64,000 bases of DNA from Burkholderiales bacterium (GTDB lineage Bacteria > Pseudomonadota > Gammaproteobacteria > Burkholderiales > Burkholderiaceae_E). The notes below the pieces were generated by a model. That model saw only the letters and a program-made list of their open reading frames with translations, was not told the DNA's origin and did not search any database. Numbering within the stretch: position 1 is the first letter of the stretch; every line of letters begins with the position of its first letter. The position numbers were made by a program, and so were the translations under genes. Location of the stretch: NCBI GenBank assembly GCA_026399835.1, contig JAPLQE010000083.1, positions 1-64,000 of the forward strand, in the 5' to 3' direction. This document shows, piece by piece, positions 43,418 through 51,601 of the stretch.

Positions 43418-45270
43418 CGCCGGGGCGGCGTGTCCGACTGGAACGGCTGGGGGTGATGGCCGGGGTCGTGCTGGGCGCGCTGGTGCTGGGCCTGTGGCAT
43501 CCCGGCGAGCGCGGCGCCTTCTGGCAGGGCATCGAGGGCCGCCTCCTGGACGCGCGATTCCGCGTGCGCGGGCCGCTGCCCGCGCCGCAGCAGGTCGCGA
43601 TCGTCGCGTTCGACGACGCCGCGATCGAGCGCCCGGCCACCTTCCCGCCCTCCCGCACGGCGCTGGGCGAGGTCGTGTCCGACGCGTGGCAGTCGGGCGC
43701 GCGGGTGGTGACGCTGGATGTCCTGCTGGTCGACCCACGACCCGATGATCCGGTCCTGGCCGCCGCGCTGGCCCGGGGCACGGCCATCCTCGGTGTCGCC
43801 GAGGCCGCGTCGGGTGCACCCCTCGTGACGCTGCGCCAGCGCGGGGGACCGAGCGTGGTCATGGGGCCCGAGCCTCACTCACCGCTCCCCGCGCTGGGGC
43901 CGGGCCCGGTGCTGCAGGAGGCGGCCGACCTGGCGCATGTGACGGTGGAACACGGGCCGGACGGGGTGCTGCGCCGGCTGCGCCCGGTCCTGTCGGTGGC
44001 GACCGCGCACGGCCTCGTGACCCTGCCCGGGCTGGCGGTGGCCGCGGTGTCGGCCCAGGCCGGACCGACCCGGGTGTCGACCCCCCGCAGCGGCGTGGGC
44101 GGCCGTCTCGAGATCGGGCCGGTCTCGGTCCCGCTGGACCTGCGCGGCACGGTTCCCCTGGACTACTACGGCCCGGCGGGGTCGATCCGGACCTATTCCG
44201 CGGCGTCCGTGTCGCAGGCGGACCTGCGCGGGAAGATCGTCTTCGTGGGCGCGACGGCCACCGGCTTCGGCGACCGTCACGCGACGCCGTTCGACCCGAC
44301 GATGCCGGGTGTCGAGGTGCATGCCACCTTCGCCGCCAATCTGCTGACGGGGCGTCCGCTGCGCCGTGACGGGGTGGCATGGGGCGCCAGTGTCCTGCTG
44401 GGCCTGCTCGCCGCCGTCGCGGGGTGTGCGGCCGCCGGACTGAACGGCCCCCTCGCCGCCACGGCGGCCACCGCCGGCGCGGCCCTGGCGATGGCGGCGG
44501 CGCTGCAGGCCGCGTTCTCGGCGGGCTGGTGGCTCGACGCGACGACGGTGTCGATGTGCCTGGTGCTCGGCGCGGGGGCGAGTGCAGCCGCCCAGCGCTT
44601 CCAGCAGCGGCGCCGCGCCACCAACCTCGCCCGGTACCAGTCGCCGGCGCTGGTCGAGACCCTCGCCACCGACGCCAACCCCCTGCGGGACCGGCCGCCT
44701 CAGCCTGCGGTCGTGGTGTTCGTCGATGTCGTGGGGTTCACGCCCCATGCCGAGCGCTCGGGCCCGGAGCGCACCTACGCGTTGCTGGGCGCGTTCACGC
44801 GACAGGTGGAGCAGGCCGCCGACCGCTGCGACGGCATGATCGCGGACTTCGCGGGCGACGGTGCGCTCGTCGTCTTCGGCGTGCCCGAGCCCGGCGGGGA
44901 CGATGTCGAACGGGCCCTGCGGTTCATCGAGCAGCTCGACGCGGCGGTGCTCGCGTCTGCGGACTGGCCGGGGCTCGGCCTGCGGTTCAGTGCCCATGCG
45001 GGCCCGGTGCAGCTGGGAGTGCTGGGTGGAGATCGGCATCGCCGCGTAGCCGTCAGCGGTGACGTGGTGAACACCGCCAGCCGCCTGCAGGACAGCGCGC
45101 GCGCCCGCGACGCCTCGCTGGCGCTGTCGGGCGCCTTCGTCGCGGCCTCACCGCATGCCCGTCGCTGGGCCGGGCAGCGGGGCCTCGTGAAGCTGGCGCC
45201 GCAGCAGCTGCGCGGCCGCGCTGCGCTCGAAGAAGTCTGGGTCGGCGCGCTCCGGCAGTCGGCTCCATGA
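43414..45270 (+). CDS. CHASE2-domain class III nucleotide cyclase
   Basis: This is a 618-residue membrane protein. A first membrane segment (about residues 11-27) leads to a periplasmic CHASE2 domain (LDARFRVRG, IVAFDDAAIER ... FVGATATGFGDRHATPFD), then three segments (about 310-390), then a class III cyclase domain. Metal-binding Asp are in FVDVVGFT and AGDGALVVFG; the transition-state Asn and Arg are in VNTASRL. The Lys and Asp/Thr that select adenine are replaced (IADFAGDG; RVAVSGD), so the base specificity is uncertain. GTG 43414 overlaps the fecR stop; the ATG of the SulP gene overlaps its stop. Confidence 0.92.
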   Translation: MTPGRRVRLERLGVMAGVVLGALVLGLWHPGERGAFWQGIEGRLLDARFRVRGPLPAPQQVAIVAFDDAAIERPATFPPSRTALGEVVSDAWQSGARVVTLDVLLVDPRPDDPVLAAALARGTAILGVAEAASGAPLVTLRQRGGPSVVMGPEPHSPLPALGPGPVLQEAADLAHVTVEHGPDGVLRRLRPVLSVATAHGLVTLPGLAVAAVSAQAGPTRVSTPRSGVGGRLEIGPVSVPLDLRGTVPLDYYGPAGSIRTYSAASVSQADLRGKIVFVGATATGFGDRHATPFDPTMPGVEVHATFAANLLTGRPLRRDGVAWGASVLLGLLAAVAGCAAAGLNGPLAATAATAGAALAMAAALQAAFSAGWWLDATTVSMCLVLGAGASAAAQRFQQRRRATNLARYQSPALVETLATDANPLRDRPPQPAVVVFVDVVGFTPHAERSGPERTYALLGAFTRQVEQAADRCDGMIADFAGDGALVVFGVPEPGGDDVERALRFIEQLDAAVLASADWPGLGLRFSAHAGPVQLGVLGGDRHRRVAVSGDVVNTASRLQDSARARDASLALSGAFVAASPHARRWAGQRGLVKLAPQQLRGRAALEEVWVGALRQSAP

Positions 45271-47591
45271 GCGGATCGGTCGACGTGCCGGCTCGGCTGC
45301 CCCGCCTGGATCAGGCTCGCGGCTGGGCGTCCCGCGCGGCCGTGACCGTGTCGGCCGCCCTGGCCCATGTTCCCGAGAACGCGGCCTACGGCCTGATGGC
45401 CATGGCGCCGCTGGGTCTGGCGTTCGGGCCCACGGCGATGGCGCTGGCCATCCTGGGCGCGGTGGTGGCCAACACGGTGGCCCATGTGCTGGGCGGCGGG
45501 CGACTCGCCAGCGGGCCGCGCTCGTCGCTGGCACTCCTGACGGCGGGCCTGGTGGCGAATCTCGTCGCCAGCCCGGTCGCCGAGGGCGACCTGGGCGTCC
45601 TGCAGGTCCTGGTCAGCGTCGCGCTGGCCCTGGTGGGCGCCGGCCTGCTGCAGTGCCTGTTCGGGTGGCTGGGTCTGGGGAACCTGGTCAAGTTCACCCC
45701 GTACCCGGTTCGGCTCGGCCTGACCGGCGGCATCGGCCTGCTGCTGCTCATCACCGCCCTGCCGGTGATGCTCGGCCACCGCTTCGGCACCTCGCTGCTG
45801 GCCGGCGGCATAGTCCCCGACTGGGGGGCCGCGGCCGTGGGCGTGTGCGCCCTCGCCACCTGCTGGCTGGTGGCCCGCCACGTGCCGCGGGTGCCTCCGG
45901 TGCTGCTGGGCATGATCGCCGCCACCGCGCTGCACGAGGTGCTCCTGAACCACGGCGGCGTCGCGGTCTGGGGCCGTACCCTGGGGGTGCCGCAGCTGCC
46001 GACGTTCGAGGCGGGCCTGCTGGTCCAGGCGGTCAGCGGCGTCGTCGAGCAGGTGGACTTCAAGACCGGCACCCTGCTGGCGGTGTATGCGGTCACGCTG
46101 GCCTTGCTGTGCAGCATGGACACGCTGATCACCACGTCCATCATCGACGGCCGCCTGAGGCTGCGGCGAAGCGCCGACCGGGAGCTCGTGGCTCAGGGGG
46201 TGGCGAACATCGCGACGGCGCTGTGCGGCGGGCATGCCGCGTCGCCCTCGGCCGCACGCACCCTCGCCCTGGTTCCACCGCAGCCGGAGGTCCGGCACGT
46301 GGCGCTGTTCTATGCGCTGGCGATGCTGCTGGTGCTGGTGTCGGGGCAGCAGTGGCTGGCGGTCCTTCCGGAAAGCGCCCTCGGAGGCCTGCTGGTCCTG
46401 CAGGGCGCCCAGATGGTGGCGCCCGCCCTGTTGCGCGCCCCCAAGGGCCTGCTGCGCCTGAGGCAGGGTCACGCCGACCCGTCCCGAGGCGAGGCCCGCG
46501 CGCTGGTGGGCAACTGGGCCGTCACGGTGGCCGTGGCGCTGAGCGCGCTGATCTGGGGCCTGGGCGCGGCGGTCCTGATCGGCGCCTCCTGCGCGGTGCT
46601 GCTGTTCGTGCGCGCCAACATGCGGGACGTGGTGCGCCACCTGTCGACGGGCGAGACCCGAGGGTCCCTGAAGGTGCGCCCGGCCCAGGTGCGCGACGCA
46701 CTGCGCCGAGAAGGCCGACAGATCGCGCTGTTCGAGCTCGAAGGCTCGCTGTTCTTCGGCACGGCCGATGCCCTGCAGAGCCGGCTGCAGCAGCTTCCGG
46801 ACACGGTCGGCACCGCCATCCTCGACCTGCGCCAGGTTCAGGACATCGACGTCACGGCCGCCCGGATCCTGAACGAGGTGGCCGACGACTGGGGACGACG
46901 CGGACGGCGGCTGGTGTTCGCGGAATGGCCCGTGGACGACAGTCGGCGACAGCTGCTGGAAGCGATGACAGACGCCGGCAGCGCCGACCCGCTGCATTTC
47001 TCCGACGATGTCGACCGGGCCCTCGAGCACGCGGAAGACCGCCTGATCGAGCGACTGGGACTCCAGATCCATTCGGACGAGGCGATCCCGCTCGCGGAGA
47101 CCTCGCTCATGCGCGGCCTGACGCCGCAGACGCGCGCCGTGGTGGAAGCCGCGATGCAGGTGCTGCACTTCCCGCGCGATACGGTGATCTTCCGATTGGG
47201 TGACCCCGGCGACGGCCTGTACGTCGTGACGCGGGGCGAGGTGGGCCTGCGGCTTCCCGGAAGCTCGCGGCGTCTCGCCTCGTTCGCGGCCGGCGTGACG
47301 ATCGGCGAGATCGCCGTGCTGAGTCACGAGACCCGGTCCGCGGAAGCGGTCGCGGAATCCGATGTCACCGCCTGCTTCCTGCCGACGACCGCGTTCGACC
47401 GGTTGCTGCGGGATCACCCCGAGGTGGCCGCGCTGCTGCTGAAGAACATGGCGCTGCACCTGTCGGACCGCGTGCGCGGACTGACCGGTGACCTGACGCA
47501 CTGGGTCTCTCGTGCCGCCGCCAAGCGCCCCCTGACGGACCAGCCGAGCGCCGCGTCCTATTCGACCGACGTCGGCATGACCGGGGAGTGA
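45267..47591 (+). CDS. SulP-family transporter with STAS and cyclic-nucleotide-binding domains
   Basis: This 774-residue protein joins three modules. Residues about 20-455 form a SulP (SLC26-like) anion-transporter membrane domain; about 465-570 a STAS domain (LFELEGSLFFGTADALQ, TAILDLRQVQDIDVTAARIL); about 620-745 a cyclic-nucleotide-binding domain (RDTVIFRLGDPGDGLYVVTRG). The CNBD phosphate-binding cassette keeps Gly-Glu and Arg (TIGEIAVLSHETRSAEAVA), so it looks able to bind cNMP. It is translationally coupled to the cyclase, implying direct gating by the cyclase product. The transported anion is unknown. Confidence 0.93.
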   Translation: MSGSVDVPARLPRLDQARGWASRAAVTVSAALAHVPENAAYGLMAMAPLGLAFGPTAMALAILGAVVANTVAHVLGGGRLASGPRSSLALLTAGLVANLVASPVAEGDLGVLQVLVSVALALVGAGLLQCLFGWLGLGNLVKFTPYPVRLGLTGGIGLLLLITALPVMLGHRFGTSLLAGGIVPDWGAAAVGVCALATCWLVARHVPRVPPVLLGMIAATALHEVLLNHGGVAVWGRTLGVPQLPTFEAGLLVQAVSGVVEQVDFKTGTLLAVYAVTLALLCSMDTLITTSIIDGRLRLRRSADRELVAQGVANIATALCGGHAASPSAARTLALVPPQPEVRHVALFYALAMLLVLVSGQQWLAVLPESALGGLLVLQGAQMVAPALLRAPKGLLRLRQGHADPSRGEARALVGNWAVTVAVALSALIWGLGAAVLIGASCAVLLFVRANMRDVVRHLSTGETRGSLKVRPAQVRDALRREGRQIALFELEGSLFFGTADALQSRLQQLPDTVGTAILDLRQVQDIDVTAARILNEVADDWGRRGRRLVFAEWPVDDSRRQLLEAMTDAGSADPLHFSDDVDRALEHAEDRLIERLGLQIHSDEAIPLAETSLMRGLTPQTRAVVEAAMQVLHFPRDTVIFRLGDPGDGLYVVTRGEVGLRLPGSSRRLASFAAGVTIGEIAVLSHETRSAEAVAESDVTACFLPTTAFDRLLRDHPEVAALLLKNMALHLSDRVRGLTGDLTHWVSRAAAKRPLTDQPSAASYSTDVGMTGE

Positions 47592-47814
47592 CACGCTGCA
47601 TCGACCTGCGGGTCGAGAGCCTGCGCCAGCGCGGCGACGTGCGCGCGCTGCTGCTCGGGCCGCACCGGCTCGATCGCCGAGGCGACCGGACGCTGCAGCC
47701 GCCCGTTCCCGCGGGAACGCCTTCGCTGCGTATCCTGGAGCCTGTCGCGGCCGCGGCCGCCGTCGACCCCGGCCACAGTGCGCCGCCCACCCGACACGAC
47801 CCGCAGGCCGCCCC
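47592..47814. other. Intergenic region with possible promoter of the dehalogenase-like gene
   Basis: A short open frame overlapping the SulP stop (GTG 47588 to 47818) lacks any domain and is not accepted. A -10-like TATCCT occurs around 47731 (GCGTATCCTGG). The 21-base stretch TTCGCTGxGTATCCTGGAGCC recurs with one change at about 40113-40133. Confidence 0.35.
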
Positions 47815-48717
47815 ATGACCGACACCCCGCACCTGCGCACCCCCGACGATCGCTTCGCCGACCTGCCCGGCCATCCCTGGGCACCGCGCTACACGACCGA
47901 GCTGCACGAGCTCGGCGGCCTGCGGCTGCACTACCTGGACGAAGGCCCGCGCGATGCGCCGGTCACCTGGCTGTGCCTGCACGGCAACCCGGCCTGGAGC
48001 TACCTGTACCGGCTGATGATCCCCGAATTCCTCGCGGCCGGGCATCGCGTGGTGGCGCCCGACATGCCGGGCTTCGGCCGCAGCGACAAGCCGCTCGACG
48101 TGGCGTGGCACACCTTCGATCGCCATCGCCGCGTGCTGCTGGCCTTCGTCGAGTCGCTGGCGCTGGAACGCGTGAACCTGGTGGTGCAGGACTGGGGCGG
48201 GCTGATCGGGCTCACGCTGCCGATGGCGGCGCCGGCACGCTACCGTGGGCTGCTGGTGATGAACACCTACTTCGCCACCGCCGAGACGCCGCTGCCCGAG
48301 GGCTTCCTGCAGTGGCGCGCGATGTGCCGCGGCAAGCCCGACTTCGCGATCTCGCGGCTCCTCTCGCGCGGCAATCCGCAGATGAGCGAGGCGGCGTGCG
48401 CGGCCTACGACGCGCCGTTCCCGGGGCCGGACTTCCGCGCGGCGACGCGCGCCTTCCCGGACCTCGTGCCGGAGCGACCGCAGGACGACGGCGCAGCAGT
48501 CTCGCGCGAGGCGGCGGCGTTCTGGGCCGAGGCCTGGACGGGCCGCTCGATGATGGCGATCGGCATGCAGGACCCGGTGTTCACGCCGGCGCTGATGGAG
48601 CGGCTGCGGGCGGGCATCCGCGGCTGTCCGGCGCCGATGCAGGTGGCCGAGGGCGGGCACTTCGTGCAGGAGCACGGCCGGGCCATCGCGATCGAGGCGG
48701 TGCGGCGGCTGGGCTGA
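47815..48717 (+). CDS. Haloalkane dehalogenase-like alpha/beta hydrolase
   Basis: This 300-residue alpha/beta hydrolase has a nucleophile Asp126 in VVQDWGGL instead of Ser, and HGNPAWSYLYR with the halide-binding Asn at position 58, followed by Trp127 after the nucleophile. These features match haloalkane dehalogenases of subfamily I, which hydrolyse carbon-halogen bonds. A catalytic His is in GGHFVQEH and a candidate Asp in MQDPVFTP. The start at 47815 suits the family. Some relatives act on other substrates, so activity is probable but not certain. Confidence 0.88.
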   Translation: MTDTPHLRTPDDRFADLPGHPWAPRYTTELHELGGLRLHYLDEGPRDAPVTWLCLHGNPAWSYLYRLMIPEFLAAGHRVVAPDMPGFGRSDKPLDVAWHTFDRHRRVLLAFVESLALERVNLVVQDWGGLIGLTLPMAAPARYRGLLVMNTYFATAETPLPEGFLQWRAMCRGKPDFAISRLLSRGNPQMSEAACAAYDAPFPGPDFRAATRAFPDLVPERPQDDGAAVSREAAAFWAEAWTGRSMMAIGMQDPVFTPALMERLRAGIRGCPAPMQVAEGGHFVQEHGRAIAIEAVRRLG

Positions 48718-48768
48718 TGTACCCCTGGCCCCTCGCGGCGGCGGCGGCGGGGCGTTTATGCAAACCTT

Positions 48769-48799
48769 AGCGACCTTATCGTTCCAGGATAAGGTCGCT
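48769..48799. repeat. Perfect 12-bp inverted repeat upstream of an orphan short frame
   Basis: AGCGACCTTATC and GATAAGGTCGCT flank a seven-base spacer (GTTCCAG). A second short repeat CTCGC-AATAA-GCGAG follows at 48803-48817. This AT-richer patch looks like an operator/promoter, but the gene it would control is missing. No T-tract follows. Confidence 0.55.
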
Positions 48800-48824
48800 C
48801 GACTCGCAATAAGCGAGACGCGCG

Positions 48825-48917
48825 ATGGCTGAACCTGACGCCACGCGTGCCGACTCGAAGGGGCCGCCCTCCTCGGCCTGCAGCCCCGAGCCGACGTCCG
48901 ATCACGTCAGGTCGTGA
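48825..48917 (+). CDS. Orphan 30-residue reading frame
   Basis: An ATG just after the two inverted repeats opens a 30-codon frame (starting MAEPDATRADSKG). It has no recognised domain. It may be the surviving N-terminus of a lost regulator whose operator is the upstream palindrome, or simply chance. Confidence 0.2.
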   Translation: MAEPDATRADSKGPPSSACSPEPTSDHVRS

Positions 48918-48935
48918 CGAGGCAGCCACGGCGCG

Positions 48936-50540
48936 TCACAGCGCCCCCGCCGCTCCATCGCTGCGCGGATCGCTCCCCACGTCCATCGCGCCGTCGACGC
49001 CGATCCGGATCACGCCCGCATGCCCCATGTAGTCGGACCACTCGTCGAACCACTCGACGTCGTGGCCGAGCGCACGCAGGCCCGCGGCGGTGGCTTCGGG
49101 GAAGCGGCGCTCGAGCTTGAGCGTGGTGAGCGACTGGTCGCCCCAGGCGCGGCCGAGCACCCAGCGGGGTGCTGCGAGCGCATCGGCCAGCGGCATGCCG
49201 AGGTCCATCGCGCGGGTGAGCACGGCGGCGGAGATCTGCGGCTGGGCCTCGCCGCCCATGGTGCCGAACACGATGCGCGAGCCGTCGTCGCCGAACCAGG
49301 TGGGCGCGTTCAGCGTGTGCGACGGCCGCTTGCCGGGGGCCAGCGTGTTCGCGCGGCCAGGCTCGAAGGTGTAGCCGTGGCCGCGGTTGTGCCAGACGAT
49401 GCCGGTGTCGCCGGCCATCACGCCGCTGCCGTACTCCCAGCACAGGCTCTGGATGGCGCTGACCGAGCGGCCCTGGGCGTCGGCGACGCCGAACCACACG
49501 GTGTCGCCGGGCAGCGGGCCGTCGTCGAAGGGCGCGGCGCGCGTGCGGTCGATGCGCGCGGCGAGCGCATCGAGCGTGGCGGGCGCGAGCATGCGGTGCA
49601 CGGGGACATCGACGAAGTCGGGGTCGCCCAGGTGCCGGTCGCGCAGCGCGTGCGCGAGCTTGGCGGCCTCGGCATGCAGGTGCACGAACTCGGCGGACAT
49701 CGGCTCGAGGCCCGACAGGTCGAAGCGGTCGAGGATGCCGAGCAGCGTGAGCGAGGTGATCCCGACGGTGGGCGGCGGCAGGTTGCGCAGCATGCCGGCG
49801 CGGTAGCGCACCGAAGGCTGCGCGACGCGGCGGCACTCGAAGCGGGCGAGGTCGCCGGCGTCGAGCGGGCTGCCTTCGCGCTGCAGGCCGGCGGCGATGC
49901 GCCGGCCGAGCTCGCCGCGGTAGAAGCCGTTGGCGCCCTCGTGCGCGAGCAGCGCGAGGCTCTCGGCGAGCGCGGCCTGGCGCAGCGTGTCGCCCTTCGC
50001 GGGAATCCGGCCGCCGGGCGCGAAGTTGTTCACGAACGCCTCGGTCTGCGACAGCTGCGCCCAGTGGCCGCGCATCGCGGCGCCCTGCCCCTCGTTGGCG
50101 GCGAAGCCGTCGCCGGCGAGCTTCGTGGCGGGCGCGAGCAGCTCGGCCCACGACAGCGTGCCGCCCCAGCGCGAACGCGAGTGCTCGTAGGCGGCGCCCC
50201 AGACGGACACCATGCCGGCGACGGTGTTGGCCGCCCACGGGCCGCGCTTGGGGATGGCCTGCAAGCCGCGCGCGCGATAGGCGTCGGGGGTGCAGACCGC
50301 GGCGGCGGGGCCGGCGCCGTCGAGGCCGAAGCAGGCGCCCGAGGCCTCGGCGACGGTGAAGAACGCATCGCCCCCGATGGCGTTCATGTGCGGGTAGACG
50401 ACGGCGAGCACGGCGCCGGCGGCGATGGTCGCCTCGATGGCGTTGCCACCGCGCGCGAGGATGTCGAGACCGGCCTCGGTGGCCAGGTGATGGGGCGCTG
50501 TGATCGCGCCGCCGCGGCCGCTGGCCGAGGGGGAAGTCAT
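48936..50540 (-). CDS. Gamma-glutamyltransferase-family protein
   Basis: This 534-residue Ntn-hydrolase of the gamma-glutamyltranspeptidase family would autocleave before the catalytic Thr, here in PGDTVWFGVADAQG (about residue 350), to give two subunits. Other family blocks are GGNAIEATIAAGAVLAVVYP near the N-terminus and FGTMGGEAQPQISAAVLTR near the end. No signal peptide is visible, unlike the periplasmic enzyme, so it may act in the cytoplasm. It lies beside a peptide-type ABC importer on the same strand, suggesting use of imported gamma-glutamyl or peptide-like compounds. Confidence 0.9.
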   Translation of the reverse strand: MTSPSASGRGGAITAPHHLATEAGLDILARGGNAIEATIAAGAVLAVVYPHMNAIGGDAFFTVAEASGACFGLDGAGPAAAVCTPDAYRARGLQAIPKRGPWAANTVAGMVSVWGAAYEHSRSRWGGTLSWAELLAPATKLAGDGFAANEGQGAAMRGHWAQLSQTEAFVNNFAPGGRIPAKGDTLRQAALAESLALLAHEGANGFYRGELGRRIAAGLQREGSPLDAGDLARFECRRVAQPSVRYRAGMLRNLPPPTVGITSLTLLGILDRFDLSGLEPMSAEFVHLHAEAAKLAHALRDRHLGDPDFVDVPVHRMLAPATLDALAARIDRTRAAPFDDGPLPGDTVWFGVADAQGRSVSAIQSLCWEYGSGVMAGDTGIVWHNRGHGYTFEPGRANTLAPGKRPSHTLNAPTWFGDDGSRIVFGTMGGEAQPQISAAVLTRAMDLGMPLADALAAPRWVLGRAWGDQSLTTLKLERRFPEATAAGLRALGHDVEWFDEWSDYMGHAGVIRIGVDGAMDVGSDPRSDGAAGAL

Positions 50541-50593
50541 CGAAGGTGCTCCGGAAGACGTCGGGACGGCGGGGCCGTCGGGACGTCGGACTG

Positions 50594-51601
50594 TCAGGAC
50601 GAGAGGGGGAAGGCGCAGGCTACACGACGCCCCGGCCCGTCGGCCACCAGCACCGGTTCGGTTTCCCGGCAGGCGTCACGGGCCTGCGGGCAGCGCGACG
50701 CGAAACGGCATCCGCGCGGCAGGTCGATGGGGCTGGGGATCTCGCCGCGCAGCGGCGCGCCCAGCGGCCGCCCGAAGCTCGGGAACGCGTCCATCAGCGC
50801 ACGCGTGTACGGATGGCGCGGCCGGTTGAGCACCTCTCCGGTCGGCCCCTCCTCGACCACGCGCCCCAGGTACATGACCGCGATGCGGTCGCAGAGGTAG
50901 CTCGCGACACCGAGGTCGTGCGTGATGAAGACGAGGGTCAGGCCCATCTCGCGGCGCAGGCTGCGCAGCAGGTTCAGCAGCTGCGCCTGCACCGAGACGT
51001 CGAGGCCCGCGACCGACTCGTCGGCGAACACGATCCTCGGCTCCGAGGCGAGCGCGCGCGCCACCGCGACGCGCCGCACCTGGCCGCCCGACAGCTCGCT
51101 CGGGAAGCGGTCGCGCATCGTCGCCGACAGGCCGACGCGCTCGAGCAGCGCGCCGACCCGCGCGGGCACCTCGGCATCGGCGCACAGCGCATGCAGGCGC
51201 ATCGGCTCGGCGAGGATGTCGCCGATGCGCATCCGCGGGTTCATCGAGCCGCGCGCGTCCTGGTAGATGTACGCGACCTCGCGCGAGAACGCGCGGCGCG
51301 CCTCGCCCGACAGCGTGCCGAGGTCCGCGCCGCGATAGAGCAGCCGGCCTTCGGTGGCGGCCTCGAGGCCCAGCATCAGCCGCACCAGCGTCGACTTGCC
51401 CGAGCCGCTCTCGCCGACCAGCGCGACCGCGTCGCCGTCGCCCACGTCGAGCCGCACGCCGTCGAGCGCATGCAGCAGGCGCGGCTCGCCGCGCGCGAAG
51501 CGGCGTGCCGGCGGCGCACGGCCGACCTCGTACGCCTTCTCGACGTCGAGCACCGAGAACAGGGGCTGGCCGCTCATGGCGCCACCCATGCCGCCGCTCA
51601 C
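50594..51601 (-). CDS. Oligopeptide/dipeptide ABC transporter ATPase (OppF/DppF-like)
   Basis: This 335-residue ATPase has Walker A (GESGSGKST), the signature LSGGQVRR, Walker B (IVFADES, with Glu followed by Ser) and the oligo_HPY-type C-terminus with RHPYTRALMDAFP and CRFASRCP. The Cys residues near the end match the family's iron-sulfur-like motif. The start is taken as GTG 51601, overlapping the upstream ATPase stop; ATG 51589 or 51577 are alternatives. It is the last gene of the importer operon. Confidence 0.9.
   Translation of the reverse strand: MSGGMGGAMSGQPLFSVLDVEKAYEVGRAPPARRFARGEPRLLHALDGVRLDVGDGDAVALVGESGSGKSTLVRLMLGLEAATEGRLLYRGADLGTLSGEARRAFSREVAYIYQDARGSMNPRMRIGDILAEPMRLHALCADAEVPARVGALLERVGLSATMRDRFPSELSGGQVRRVAVARALASEPRIVFADESVAGLDVSVQAQLLNLLRSLRREMGLTLVFITHDLGVASYLCDRIAVMYLGRVVEEGPTGEVLNRPRHPYTRALMDAFPSFGRPLGAPLRGEIPSPIDLPRGCRFASRCPQARDACRETEPVLVADGPGRRVACAFPLSS

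Noticed and set aside
47588-47818. A 76-codon frame overlapping the SulP stop by GTGA
   Set aside because: The junction looks tempting, but the sequence has no domain, no conserved pattern and overlaps the next gene's start; probably chance.
44775-47840. A 1021-codon minus-strand reading frame
   Set aside because: It is antisense to the cyclase and SulP genes, rich in Arg, Gln and His, and has no domain; long antisense frames are expected at this GC content.
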